Source: Mytilisepta virgata (Eukaryota > Mollusca > Bivalvia > Mytilida > Mytilidae). Taken from it: a stretch of 64,000 nt of DNA. The stretch spans positions 20,677,139 through 20,741,138 of the forward strand of contig CM051512.1 of assembly GCA_028015205.1 (NCBI GenBank). The letters are read 5' to 3'. The notes beneath the pieces were generated by a model, which worked only from the letters and a program-made list of their open reading frames with translations, had not been told where the DNA came from and did not search any database. Below, one piece after another: positions 23,101 to 35,194 of this stretch; the stretch's first letter is position 1, and every line of letters starts with the position of its first letter. Made by a program: the position numbers and the translations under genes.

Positions 23101-24566
23101 GTACTTTGATAAATATGATGATTTGAACTTTGTGTATCTTTCAAAAGAAACATGTTGCTTCGGGGAAGTAGTATTCCCTTTGAGGACAGTTATAGTTATC
23201 ACTATTATTTCAATTACCATTCTATTTTGGTTGCATTGTTATTAGCAATATTTAAAACAATGTAAAATAATAATTGAATATGCAAAAGATGAAAATGTAT
23301 TGTTAGAACTTGATAAGTCAAAATAATAAGACAACACTTATCAAAGTGGTAAAAAAAATAACATACTTAAGGAAAATTTTAACATATGGCCTTAAGATTA
23401 AAGATTTAGAATGTACACATGTACACATGTATATTTATAAAGCTTTAACCAAATTATACGGAAATGTAAGAAACTTAGTTTAAAAATTACAGTCTTTTTT
23501 TTTAATTTGTTAAAACGTGTGCTCTATTGAAATTTGGTATTTAAAAAATGTGGGAAAACTATTTCAAGAATTTGAAATAAAATACTATTTCTCACCAGTA
23601 GGACAACTTACAAAATCAGATTGGATTTTTGTTTAAAACGCACAACTCTGTATTGCACATACTTATATAAAAGTATGCTTTCTTTTATTGAGTAGTAAAC
23701 ACTCAAGGAAATAATCTTATTTAAATTGGCACAGAAATTCTACCAAAAAGATTCCCGTTATTTACTTTAGAAACAAGGATACAGTTTCTGCTAGTTACAT
23801 TATCTTCCCTTGTAGAATCCCCACTAGATTTTGCTAGAAGTTTATAATTATCAATAATTAACTAGATTTTATTGATGTTACTTCTCATTCAATTTCCTTC
23901 TACACTACAGGAAAAAATCGGTAGTTGTTAGAGAGAGAAAAAAAAACATTTAAAAAAAGTTCAAGCGAGTTTACGCCAGGGGTACCTATGACTGTTGTCC
24001 ACACTTTTGATTTAGATGAGTGTTCAACACCGCCAAGTTCTCCTGTTCCTAAGAAGAGACTTGATCACTGCCTTCGGTTTTCGTCGGCGTAGCGGTACCG
24101 ACTTCATGAGAATGTGGGCCTGACATTCTCGGATGAAGTCAATGACACCCATGGTTTTTTTTTTACCAGAGACGAAGTATAAGTTTAATGAAACTGATTG
24201 GTTGTCGATGTGAGGGATACGAAACAAGTTCTTAAAAAATCATCCATGGATGAAAGTATCTATTTGGGTTAAAATAATGAATACGAGGTAGCCTCTAAAT
24301 TTCCCCCTCCTTAAATATTGTATACATCGTCTTCCTCGTATCAGAGACCATGGTTGTTTAGAAAATTTACACGTATTGTAAATTCTAGAGGGTTTTGTAT
24401 TTTCAAGAACAGCGTCATCGTCCGCTCGAAGGGTATAATGGATATTTGCCGATATTTGATAGATTGACCAAATTATATATGAAATGTAATAAAAAAAGCA
24501 TTTTCATCCAATAAAGCGGCTGATTAGACAATAGGTTGCTCTAACGTCTGACGGCAATTTTTGTGA

Positions 24567-24856
24567 TACCATTTTCATCATTACATCATTTCACTTTCAC
24601 TTTGAACAATATGTCACGTAGGGCGCAGTTTAATTTCTTTGTATAATAAATTGTTTTAAATGACCCCGGTAACCAGCATACATTTTCTAATCGGAAGTCC
24701 CTTATAACACTCGATGTTTTCTTTGGTATGCAAACGATGCTGACGCGTTCACGTCTTTATGGATAAATTATCTCCCGTGATTCAATGTTCCGTAACGAAA
24801 TAATCCGAGATCGCTATATCTTGTTCAAAGTGAAAGTGAATTGATGAAAATGGTGG
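24567..24856. repeat. Inverted repeat, MITE-like
   Basis: The arm at 24567-24609 ('accattttcatcattacatc' then 'tttcactttcactttgaaca') is repeated inverted at 24821-24856 with a small indel, enclosing about 210 bases. Similar 'gctctaacgtctgacggc' and 'gcgctctgacgtcccacggc' stretches flank at 24538 and 25018. A small non-autonomous DNA transposon fits. Exact ends are uncertain. Confidence 0.5.
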
Positions 24857-25794
24857 CACAGGGAGAATTTTGGTGAATAAAATGTACATCTTCGTAGACA
24901 CAAATGAATAAGATTGGTGTATGATGTATCTACTTAAAATTTGATATATTACGATGTCGAGTCTAAAACTGCCACCCCAAGTCCGGGTCGGTAATTTAAA
25001 TATTTTCTATACGGAGTGCGCTCTGACGTCCCACGGCCTCAGCATGTCAGAAAAATAGGCCTTCAGATGTCAGAGCAATCTCGGACTAGATTAAAGCAGG
25101 ATAATTCTGCAAACTGTTTTTTTTATACCTTTTACATAGGAACCATATATGGAGGTTTTAGCTAGTGGTTCCATCAGTTTCTAAATGATTAAACAATACA
25201 CAATCAATTGATTGAATATAGGGAATACAATATATTTATTGCATATACCAGACTCAACTCATGGAAATTGGTATATAAAATATATGCGTCTATTAGTAAT
25301 GACCTTTCAACGAAGTGAATACATGTATGTTTTACATGAACCTCAGTCAACACAACGGTTCAAGTATTCACCGAGTCAGAAATGCAAATATAGCGAATTG
25401 TTTGTATATCACTCGTACATGCAACACCTGTTACGCGAATTTTGTCCTCTACCTATATTAATCTTACAAGTTGACAATGTACAAAAATTATAATAGAAAA
25501 ATAGCCAGATCAAAATTTATAGCAAACCGTCTACAGTCATTAAAAGGAGAAATATATCATCTGTACTAATTAAAATATGACACTGTTCAATTTAATAATA
25601 TATCATTACATTTTCCGGCTTTCTATCAACCTATCTTGATTTAAAGGCAGGACATGAACTTTGGTCTCTGACGGTGACCCATTTCATATGACAATGATAA
25701 TTGTTGTAATTACAGCATACATGTATCTATGATCACAAATACAGTACGTCATATTATAACTGATTTTTAATTTGATAAAAACTTAATACTTCAG

Positions 25795-25866
25795 AGTCCT
25801 GTCATACAACAGAATACGCACTATTCCTAAAGGAGTTTTCGATGATGCTACATCAGTTAGAGTTCT
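25795..25866 (+). CDS. LRR exon 1, gene B (diverged cassette)
   Basis: This 72-nt cassette is phase 2 at both ends, with acceptor 'atacttcag' and donor 'gttct|gtaagt'. It encodes one 24-residue LRR beginning VLSYNRIRTIPKGVF, matching LxxNxLxxLPxxxF. It follows the LRRNT exon in phase. It is not part of the near-identical array, so it is likely an old repeat with a fixed place in the fold. Confidence 0.85.
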
Positions 25867-26092
25867 GTAAGTGGAATAAGTATTACCCTTAACTTAAGTT
25901 TTAAGTTAATCTTCGATCAATGTTTGTTTATTCAGATATAATCAGTTCTAACTTCTCTGATATTGGTAGGGTAGAACTAACCCTGTCATCAATGGGGTAG
26001 AAATACATACTTCGTCTGAATATAACTGTCCATAATGGTTTTAGATAAAATCTGTCCAGGACGGGACATGATTAGTCAAGGTTATACAGCCA

Positions 26093-26770
26093 TAAGTAAA
26101 GTCAAGAAATACCAAAGGGATATTGGAAGGAGGGGAAAATCTAAACAACTGACAAACTCCGGAGAACAACGAAGACAAGACCAAAACAATACATTCACTA
26201 AAATTAAAAATTAAAAACATATGAACATGGACACCACCAAAAAAACGGTGCTCCGGATTAGTACGCAGTCTCTGCTTCCTGTGGGACACCCGACATGCTG
26301 CCCATGTCAAATCCGGCATGAGGAAGGGACAACATCAACGGAACAGGTCAATTTTCATTTGGGAAACGGTTTGTTCATACATGTCAACCAAGTCATGATG
26401 ACGTCTATAAAACTTTAATAATGATGACCCCAACATACCACTGTCTGAGCAACTTTTCTGTCAGGAACCGAGATCTGTCCAGAAAGTCAATATATATGTC
26501 ACATGCTACGAAATAACGTCTGAGTTGTGAAATAAATACTCCATACGCCGGTGCTGTAATTTTGCCGCTCAAAAATGGGAAGTTGACGATTGTAAAGTCA
26601 AAATCATCCCGTGTGTCTTGTTTTGTATTTAGCCTTCATCTAGTGTCAATATCGAGGTGACGGTCAAGATAAGATGTATACGTATGTACTTTGCAGAGTC
26701 TGTGGTATCCTTAATTTTGAGCTTATTTGGATAAATTCCCAAAACGTGAATAAATGGTTCTAGGGTAGAT
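26093..26770 (-). mobile_element. Penelope-like remnant with attached 3' tail repeat
   Basis: In the minus direction, broken frames carry a degraded TTD...YL-type block and a 'FYRRHHDLV'-like block typical of Penelope-like proteins (about 26330-26770). They run directly into the tail sequence (26093-26330) found elsewhere as a dispersed repeat ('gtcaagaaatacca', 'ggtgctccgga', 'tgctgcccatgtca'). This junction suggests the dispersed tail repeats in the window are 3' ends of Penelope-like elements. Confidence 0.65.
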
Positions 26771-26999
26771 TTTCATATATGGTTCATAAATAAAACTGTC
26801 AAGAATGGTTCAAAATCAAAACTACCCAGAACGGAATTACATGTAGACTGTGTAGGAAGTCGTTGGTTTAAATGGAATTTGTAGTTTTTGCTCAATAAGT
26901 TTTTATGATAAGTCTAAAGGATGATACTTAGTATGTTGCAATAAGTAAAGTAAAACCAGTCTTGATGATATGATGTATGAAGTTTATCAAATACAACAT

Positions 27000-28690
27000 A
27001 CTTGTCTTTTCAGACTTTATAAGATACATGTATAACAGTATCTCAAAAAACTAGTTTTTAGTATATTGCAACAAATTCAGTATCTGAGTTCTTCCGATTT
27101 TGATATTCAAAAGTAGTACACAGTTTACGTTATCTTTAATATGTTATTTTTTTTACTCTGTGATCTATTACGATATGTCAAAAGTTATTTTGTTATGTAA
27201 CGCAACAAGTTAATTACCTTATTTCGTATACTTTTGGTATTCACAATTCATAAGCTATCAAAATGCTGTTTTGTTTTCTGAGTTTTTGCTCCAATCGTTG
27301 TTGCACGATTTCAAAAAGATAATTTTTAAATTCTTGATGAATTGATGAGTTGAATTTATGAAATACCAAACATTCCTGTCTTTGCAGGAAAGATTGATTG
27401 TTGATGATGACATACTGATTACTAAATTCAGAATATACTTGAACATTAGGAAAGAGCTTCGGCATTCTTTCATTTTCTATATTGATAATGAAATTAACAA
27501 ATATGGGGCAACAAAACTGTACAGAAAATTACTTGCGTTTTAAGTTAAATATTTTGACAGCAAAATTCATAATTGGTCTGTAATCTGTTTTCTACGATAA
27601 ATGTGTGTCTTTCCTTAAACTGCAAGTGTTTTTTTTTAATATCGCAGATCCTTTTTAATAATTTAAATAAATATATTTTTACTACCTTTTGTTTGGATTA
27701 GTCGTAATGAATTTTTGTCTTTCCCTCTGCTGAAATGTCCAAATATTTTACTATTGCTGATTTTGTAATTTTCAAGTGGATTTCACTGATGTTGGCATCA
27801 TATTTGACGTCACCACAAACAAATATGACGTTGCAGAATATGTGCAAGTTCTGTTGCCATGTTTTTGAGTTATGAAACTGACCTTTTTTCTAACACGACC
27901 CATTTTTCTGTAACAAACGAACAGTATAATTGAAGAGTAAGAAGGTTACAGCTAGAACATATATTGAAGAGATAAGACAAAATGAATTTTCATAGATCGA
28001 AAGCTAAACTCAGGGGTCAAGTGTGAGAACAGCAAATATCAAAAGATATAACTACCAGATTTGATAAAAGTAGCCAACAAAATAGAATAATAACAGGACC
28101 CAACCAAAATGAAAGCCAAACAAATATCAGTGACAACAGTTTCACCGGAGGTTAAAGCACGACCCTGAGTAAGGGAATACAATACAATAAGATTCCTCCA
28201 CTGAAATTTTGCTGCGAATTTACCAGATGGTAAATGTTTATCTATACTTTTCAAATATGTAAAAAAACATACCTTTATGGCTTAGTTTTTAAAATAATCA
28301 ACACTGATTTTGGTGTATTTGAGCCAAAAACCCTAAAATTTTCATGTTTCAAGAGTGTCACAAAAAAGTCTATAACGTTTGATCGAAACAAGATAACTTC
28401 ACCAGGTCTTTTGTAAAATTTTCCCAACTACATCGACATTGTCTTATAATAAAAAACTGATAAAAAAGATTGATAAAATTATGAAAATTTAAGTCAAATA
28501 AGGAATATTGATAAAAATTTGCTAACTTTAGATGCATGTAGAAATGAATCCTTCACTGTTGTTTTCTTTAATTTTTAGTATACCTAACCTTAAATAATGA
28601 GCTTCTGTTTGCAAAAAAAAATTTGGGGTCCATATGCTTATTGCAGAGGTATTTAATATCCTGGTTTTACTTCAAAATGATTCTAAACAC
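27000..28690. other. Intron of gene B, no recognised feature
   Basis: Overlapping small frames occur on both strands at 27241-27543 and 28039-28416. None has splice borders in the LRR phase or a recognisable family. I saw no LRR cassette here. Confidence 0.4.
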
Positions 28691-28708
28691 TATTTTCACA
28701 TTTGCCAG

Positions 28709-28780
28709 GTGTCTTACAATACACTATCGTACAACTCTTCCAACGGATGTATTAAAAAATCTCATTCATCTTGAAGTATT
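28709..28780 (+). pseudogene. Decayed LRR cassette lacking a splice donor
   Basis: After an acceptor ('tttgccag'), 72 bases read as one LRR (CLTIHYRTTLPTDVL then KNLIHLEVL), with correct length and phase 2. The expected 'gtaagt' is 'atcagt'. The nearest GT sites, 5 bases earlier and 4 bases later, would break the frame. The usual Asn of LxxN is His. It is probably skipped, or used only through a frame-breaking donor. Confidence 0.65.
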
Positions 28781-29726
28781 ATCAGTATACATCTACAAAC
28801 GTAAACATTCCTTTATTACTTAGAAGTTTGAAAAATGAGTATCTGAGGTATTTAAGTAAAATATTTTTTCTTTTTTTGTTTTAAAAAAAAAATCATTTTT
28901 GCATCGAGTATAATTCTTTTCTCCATTATTATATACATATTCGTCTAAACACTAACCCACCACTTTGAAATCAGACTTTTATTGGTTGATACACTATGCC
29001 TTCCGTTCGCCATTCTCTGTGTCCAGCACCTTTGACCACTCGGTTGCATCCGCTGTATTAAAATTTAGCTTTAATAATCGACGAGTATCTTTGGCGGAAC
29101 ATTGTATATGTATATATGCGTGTGGCGATGGAATTTACTAAATACCTTTCTGATATTTATTCTACAGAAATTTGATTTTGCCGACTTTTGGATGACAATG
29201 TTTTATTTCATAGACTAACAGTAAATACATTATTTAACTTAATCGTCTGAATAGTGTGACAACCACGAAATATATTTGCGCAGTGGATTTTCGAAGAAAT
29301 ATCGGAGATACAGAGTAGTCCTCAATATTTGTATACGTCATAGCACTAAACAAACACTGTAAATATCAGACTTTAATACTGTAAATTTTTTGCCCGGCTT
29401 AGGCAGATCTCGAATTCCCATCTTTGAAACACTATGACACCTATTCGTTTAGCACAATGTTCAGCGCCCTAGACTTCTCCGTTTTATTCAAATCTAGCTT
29501 CAGTGATTGAAACGTATCTTAAGATAAATAATATTCGTTTGATCTTAGTTGAGGTAGTATTCTATTTGTACATGTAAAGCAAGAAGAAATCCTAATATTA
29601 CTACTTGCTTTTTTTACAATTCGATCTGTAACCAAGCCAAAATATATATCTTATCTTATACGGAGATGTATCCTTATATTTCGTTTTTAATTTATGGTGA
29701 CTCAAGATTAAAGACTATGTTTCCAG

Positions 29727-29798
29727 GGATCTTGCTGGAAATGCTTTTTCAGGTCTTTCGGCTGACGTTTTCAGTAATCTTTTTAATCGTGCAATTTT
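29727..29798 (+). CDS. LRR exon 3, gene B (diverged cassette)
   Basis: This is a 72-nt, phase 2/2 cassette with acceptor 'gtttccag' and donor 'atttt|gtaagt'. It encodes DLAGNAFSGLSADVF then SNLFNRAIL, a standard 24-residue LRR with the conserved Asn. Sequence outside the repeat consensus is unlike the array cassettes. Confidence 0.85.
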
Positions 29799-30447
29799 GT
29801 AAGTATAAATGTAATAAATATCAGATTAAAAACAATAATTAATATTGAAACCTGAATTTAATAAATTTAACTAGCAATGCTGATTTTCTGAAGATCATAT
29901 GTTATATATTCGAGTCAGTAGCAGAACATTAAGGTGACACTGCTCTAACGATTTTCAAAAAAAAACACATATGTGGCAAATAAAATTTAAGTTTGACAGA
30001 ACCATTCAATTCGTTAATGGCTGCTTACAATTCCTGATGTGATGTAATGTGGGTCAAATATTTTAATCAGGACAGGAATAGTAGATAAACGGTATCTTAT
30101 TTCCATGGAGTCCAAAGACGAAGAAGAAGCTAAATTCAAACTAACTTTGTCATGTTTATTAGAGACAAAAGTATTTCAGCTTGAAAATGCATATCATATC
30201 AATGAACCATGTGAAATACATGTCATAAATTGCATGAAAACAAATATTTTTTTCGTTACAATATAATAAAATGAATAATCATATACAAAAGCGAATCAAG
30301 CAAGGAATTTAGGTATCTTAGTTTATTTATCTTTATATAACAGCTCTATGGGTTGAGCCCCAGTATTCCATCACAGGTACCTAGCCAAATATAAGAAGAA
30401 TTATACATAATTGTAAATAAATTTAAAAACACGATACATACTATTAG

Positions 30448-30551
30448 TTACACAGTGTGCAATTGTCCTAATACGGGAATTTATCGGGTCAATAAAATTC
30501 ATATCGGGTGACCCGATAAATTCCGTATTAGGACAATTGCACACTGTGTAA
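30448..30551. repeat. Near-perfect palindrome at Crypton-side boundary
   Basis: Arms 30448-30490 and 30510-30551 are reverse complements except for one bulged G, around a 19-base loop. The arms contain 'cacagtgtgcaattgtccta'. The structure marks one side of the region holding the recombinase gene. Confidence 0.85.
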
Positions 30552-30695
30552 CGAATTTATCCTGATTTTGTTATCAGACCACTTATTTATTGTTTTTTTT
30601 CCATGATAAATTCCGTATTAGGACAATTGCACACTGTGTAACGAATTTATCCTGATTTTTTTTATGACACCACTTATTTATTGTTTTTTTTCCAT
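30515..30695 (+). repeat. Two tandem ~90-bp copies of element-end sequence
   Basis: Copies start at 30515 and 30605 with 'gataaattccgtattaggac' and continue through 'acgaatttatcctgat' to a T-run and 'ccat'. They overlap the right arm of the palindrome, so that arm is present twice. Confidence 0.85.
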
Positions 30696-31125
30696 ATCAG
30701 GATGGTGAATTTATCACAAGTTCGAATCCAAAATTTATCCAACATATCTCACTTTTGGTTTTGTTTCATATTGAGAGGCAATATAACTTTATGATGAAGA
30801 ACAGCAATAAAAAACTTACATTATGCCATTTTGTCTCATATATATATTTACCCAGTACACTAGTCAATAGTGTATAACTTTCGATGTAGTTTGTTCTGTG
30901 TCTGTTTTGTCTACTTAATACTGTTGTTTGATAGAAATATACAGCCAATAAAATAATACATTTAACATTAACATTTAATAACAATTGTATATGTATCACA
31001 TATTCTTGTATGTAAAAGATAATTATTAAATCATTAAAATGTTAAATATCACAAACTCTAGGAACAGTATTATGAACCAAATAATTCAATTATGAATGTG
31101 TATTTTCCATTATGAAATTTAAGTG

Positions 31126-31856
31126 TCATTTATTGATGGTTAAGTTTTGGATAATGGTAAATTTGCAGTCATTAAATACTGCTGGATTTGACTGCATACA
31201 CGTACGCGTTGCGGACTGAACATTGTTTTGAACACATCGGTTTTCCTTATATTCCCCGAAAATATCAACAAGGTCAATTCCATCAAGATACTTCAAGAAG
31301 TCAATTCGTCCTCCATCCCTCTGAATATTTTCATTTACAATTTGTACTTTCGGTTGAGACTGAAGAACATTTGCAATGCTTTCGGTGCTAGGCAATGCCA
31401 GCTGATTACATGAAGCCGGTCCAGGAGCTGGCAATGCAAGAACTGCTGTAGACGGGAGTGCAGGCGTTGCATTACTTTTCTTCACTAAATTGTCGGACAA
31501 TGTCTGACCCATTTTTATTTTCTCTGAATTATCAACCCGTTGATACACTGTTAGCGATTGGACACTTTTATGTCCAGTGACGGCCATAATCTGGGCCGGC
31601 CCATACATATTCTTTGATAAAATTGTTGCACCTGTTGCTCGAATAGAATGATTCGTATAAATCTGTGATAGGGCGGCACTTTTACTAAGATCGGACATGA
31701 AAACGGTCAACTTCTTCTCTCCGACTGGTTCATTACAGTACCAGGTATCATCCATATTGTAAAAACTGGCCCGGGGCCTCTGCCACAATCTGTTGTTTTC
31801 CGGATGAAGCTTTGACACATACAATTCAAACGATCTCACAGGGCAATAAGGTGAAT
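31126..31856 (-). CDS. Crypton-like tyrosine recombinase, exon 2 (catalytic domain)
   Basis: On the minus strand, acceptor 'tttatttgcag' opens a frame that joins exon 1 in phase (G + AT gives Asp). It begins DSPYCPVRSFELYVSKLHPE, where the Arg of CPVR fits the first catalytic Arg. It continues to NHSIRATGATIL (HxxR motif), AVTGHKSVQS (the GH block) and LTVYQRV, with the candidate nucleophile Tyr. This is the R-HxxR-H-Y order of tyrosine recombinases in the DUF3504/Crypton-derived group. All core residues are visible, so the domain may be intact. The frame ends at 31126. Confidence 0.8.
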
Positions 31857-32405
31857 CTGCAAATAAAAGAGGTATTTTATAGTCCTAATATTTTTTTATT
31901 TTTCACAGTTTTAGATTAAATATCTAAATATATTTGGTTGATATTGTCCTAATAATTAAATTTGAATATAATAATGTGAAATTTATTTGTCTCAATTAAA
32001 TATGATTGATTTTTTGTGTTTTTGGAAATTATCATTCTGCATGTTCTTGTACTGTTTGTGTTTATTTCTCGATAACAACATGTACATGTAGTTGTTGAAA
32101 TTAACTGAAGAACAGCGATAAAACCATGTCAAATAACGTACATGTATGCATAATTTTTGCACTTGTAAGCTGTTACTTTACAGGTTAATAAAATTAATAT
32201 CGGGCTCAATTTTCTGATGTTATGAATTTTATTGACCCAATATTTTTTTCTGTATTTAGACAATTATTCCCTGTTTTTTTTTTTTTTGGCAAACCAATAA
32301 GACAGTTGTACTTTTAGGTATAGCCTTTTATGTTTATGTATCCATACTAATTGTACTTTTTGTTTGTTTGTTAAAATGAACTGAAGAACAACAATAAAAG
32401 TAGGT

Positions 32406-32486
32406 AAAAATAACATATGGGGTGTCATAAATTACTGGTACATTGCCTATGTACCAGTAATTTATGACACCCCATATGCTATTTTT
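32406..32486. repeat. 37-bp inverted repeat (hairpin) in recombinase intron
   Basis: Arms 32406-32442 and 32450-32486 are reverse complements with one mismatch and a 7-base loop. Arms include 'atatggggtgtcataaatta'. The hairpin begins about 30 bases past the exon 1 donor and would form in the pre-mRNA near the splice site. Confidence 0.9.
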
Positions 32487-32518
32487 GAATACTGAAGCAA
32501 CAAGCCAAATATATTTAC

Positions 32519-33251
32519 CTTTTACTTCTGGCATGATTCCCGAACTCTGTTCTTTGTCGGTTTCCCTGTGGTTTTTCGTCATCTCATCCTCTATCTTTCG
32601 GACGACCTTGAGTCCTGTGGCAGGATCTGTCTCTACACCGAATGTTGTTTTTGTCATCAAATGCATGTTCTCTTGTCCCCTCCTGAAAAAGTACATTCGA
32701 ATGTCAAATTGTACTTTCGTGTACAGTCCGGATGGTGTATTTGGTGAACAATAGATGGAACTGTACAACTTTATCAAGTCACTTTCATTGATACTGGGAT
32801 AATGGTCAATTGTTCCCAGACCCATTCTTTTGAGTTCTGCTGTGGCTGCCTTGAAATTAACATTTGCTTCATTGAATGCTGCGTCCTTGATGATATCAAA
32901 TGTCTTATTGTAAGGGGGTGACCGTAAATATCTATTTAGTCCATATCTGATATTTTCTAGTGAAGAAATCTTGTAATGTTTTCTGTCTGGTTTCCTGGCA
33001 TTGATGTAAAATTGCCCCAAAACTTCATTCAGACGAACTTCGCCGAATTCCTCAAATTTAATGTCCTGCCCCGATTCCTTCAGGTATTCTCTGAGTGTGT
33101 TCCCGGCCTTTTTGTTTGAACGGAGGGTGTTTACAGCATTTATCTTTAGCCGTTTTGCCATCACTTCTTCCTCAGTCGTCTGCCCAAAACGTTTTGAGCC
33201 TCCAGTCGCCATCTTACATACGTCAGTAATAAACAAAGGGAAGGAACTCAA
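32519..33251 (-). CDS. Crypton-like recombinase, exon 1 (N-terminal core-binding region)
   Basis: The minus-strand frame ends at donor 'aaaag|gtaaat', leaving one base; with exon 2 it totals 1464 nt (487 aa plus stop). The start is either Met at 33251 or Met at 33212 (MATGGSKRFGQ), which begins a more typical basic N-terminus. The region has a SAM-like, helix-rich character, with ENIRYGLNRYL and DKEQSS segments like those in DUF3504 proteins. No stop interrupts it. Expression is unknown. Confidence 0.75.
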
Positions 33252-34312
33252 ACATTTTTTTTTATTAAGTCAATGGTATAAGGGAGATAATTCGAATTGA
33301 CTTAATAAAAAATTGCACTGAAATTTATTAGGACAATATCAGCCAATCAAATTGCGAGAAATTACTCTAAATCAGGATAAAAATAATTCTATATATTATA
33401 GTAAAATGTTAGAACATATGACCAATAGAACAAAAGGACACAAAGTTAATATCTGCAGAATTCTTTTCGTTTTGATAGATGGTATGGTTTTTCTATGATC
33501 CGTTACCTATATATTGATTGGACATGTCATTGATTACATTGAAATTTAATGCAATAAATACCAATTAATTCAGGAAAGTAATCTATTGAAATCAAAGAAC
33601 AAGGGTACTTTTCTCCTTATATTGTTTCATTCGGTTAGTGTCCCTGTGTAGGTTTATTTTTAAATGTATCGATACTATATTTAAATGAATAATTGGGTCA
33701 CACCTTGCCGCCAACCATGGCCAAACTAATATATATAAATAAAGGGATTAAAGAACTAGGCACCTTATATCCAAGAGGAATAAAGAAAAAGAAATAAATG
33801 TATTTATCATTTGATACAGAGATTGAATAATCCTTTTTTATTGTTATTTCAAAGTGCTTTATTTATTTTTTTCGTGTACTTTTTCATTTGTTATGATGTC
33901 GAATAAGTGCAGAGGTCAACGATGTTGTAACCCACCATTGCCGGTGATACAGTAACTGTTACTGGTATTAAATTTTACAAAAAACGAATAGAAGTAATAA
34001 ATTGACAAGCACATTTTGAAATATCTACTTGTACACCACAGAAACAAAAATAATTATGTGTTGAAATCTTTGGAAACTTGAATTATGTTGACGAAACCTA
34101 CAGTGTTGAGGGTTTGATGAAAGCGACGGTGCAATAATCACAATTAGGTATCCAGGAACGGTTGAAATCTTGAATTTATTTTGTGCTAAAGATTTCGTTA
34201 AAATTTAAAATTCTAGGTAGAGAAAATAAGGAAAGGAAGTCTTTGTGGTTTTAAATAAAACATTTAATGACAAAAATGAGAATCTAGGAAGGAAAGAAAA
34301 ATCAGCTTTTCC

Positions 34313-34392
34313 CGAGATTCGAACTATCGCATATTTCAATTGTTATGTAGTCACCAAGAGCGTTACCGACTGAGCGATAGCAACGATACTTT
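34313..34392 (-). other. tRNA-like sequence / SINE head
   Basis: The reverse strand has an A-box-like 'tcgctcagtcggtaacgc' and a B-box-like 'agttcgaatctcg' at tRNA-like spacing. The T-stem does not pair and the anticodon arm is poor, so it is not a working tRNA gene. A SINE head or tRNA pseudogene is likely. Confidence 0.45.
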
Positions 34393-35194
34393 TATTTGGT
34401 AATTTAAAGGTACAAATATGAAATGGATTTTTATAGAAAGTTCCACTTTTGTTAAAAAGCACATATAGAACCAAAATAGAAAACACAGAAAGTGACCGTT
34501 AACGCTGTTCTTTAAGACAACGTTATATGTATTTGCTTCTGTAGGTGCTTGTAAGGAAATTCCCACTTCAAAGGTGTGGAAAACCCCCGAAAATGACAAA
34601 AATACGTTTTCAACGTTATTTTTGAGCTTACTGTAAGTTATGCGTTGGGTTTATCAATCCAAAAAATTGAGAAACAAACCATCTTAAATAAGTAAAATAT
34701 GAGAAAAAATATAATTTCACAGATAATAACTACTTTCAGAAAATGTCCCTTTGAGTTAAACATATTCGCGCCTTACTGGCCCAACCTCTTTACACTTTAA
34801 GAATTTTAATATCAAATATTTAATTCTAAGATTGTACTAATTTAACAAATTCAATTTTTCAGTTTTAAAATTTTTATATAAAATTTCTTTCACTGCATGA
34901 CACAGACATTAATCTCTAAGGAATTTTTATACCACTTCAATAAATTTATAGATTAATTATTACTTAAAACATCTCTATAGGACTGCCAATGCTAAAAATA
35001 TTTTGGTTTAATATCAAACCATAATGCAAAGTTCCCAAGACTATATTTTCGGATGAACGTTGCTACATGTTGTGATATACAATGTACCTCCAAGTCATTG
35101 GCCAAAATAATATTGGATATATGGATATTGGATATATGATTAAGAATATAATATATAAGTCAATCTACAAAAATTATTTTGCTTCTTTTTTCAG

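Larger units (their letters stand above)
18418..25794 (+). other. Large first coding intron of gene B
   Basis: This is about 7.4 kb between the LRRNT exon and the first LRR exon. It contains dispersed repeats and a Penelope-like remnant, listed separately. I saw no further 72-nt LRR cassette in it. Open frames at 18689-19046 and 22877-23245 are low-complexity or repeat-derived. Confidence 0.6.
30448..33385 (-). mobile_element. Crypton-type tyrosine-recombinase element
   Basis: The element surrounds a two-exon recombinase gene. 'tttatcctgattt' occurs near the left end (30557) and inverted near the right end (about 33362-33377). 'attaggacaat' is also found at both sides (30526 and 33329). These suggest terminal sequences at about 30.45 and 33.38 kb, but no clean target duplication was found and the borders are approximate. 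It sits in an intron of LRR gene B, in the opposite orientation. Confidence 0.6.

Noticed and set aside
34313..34392. Functional tRNA gene on the minus strand
   Set aside because: A and B boxes are present but the T-stem and anticodon arm do not pair properly, so it is better read as a SINE head or tRNA pseudogene.
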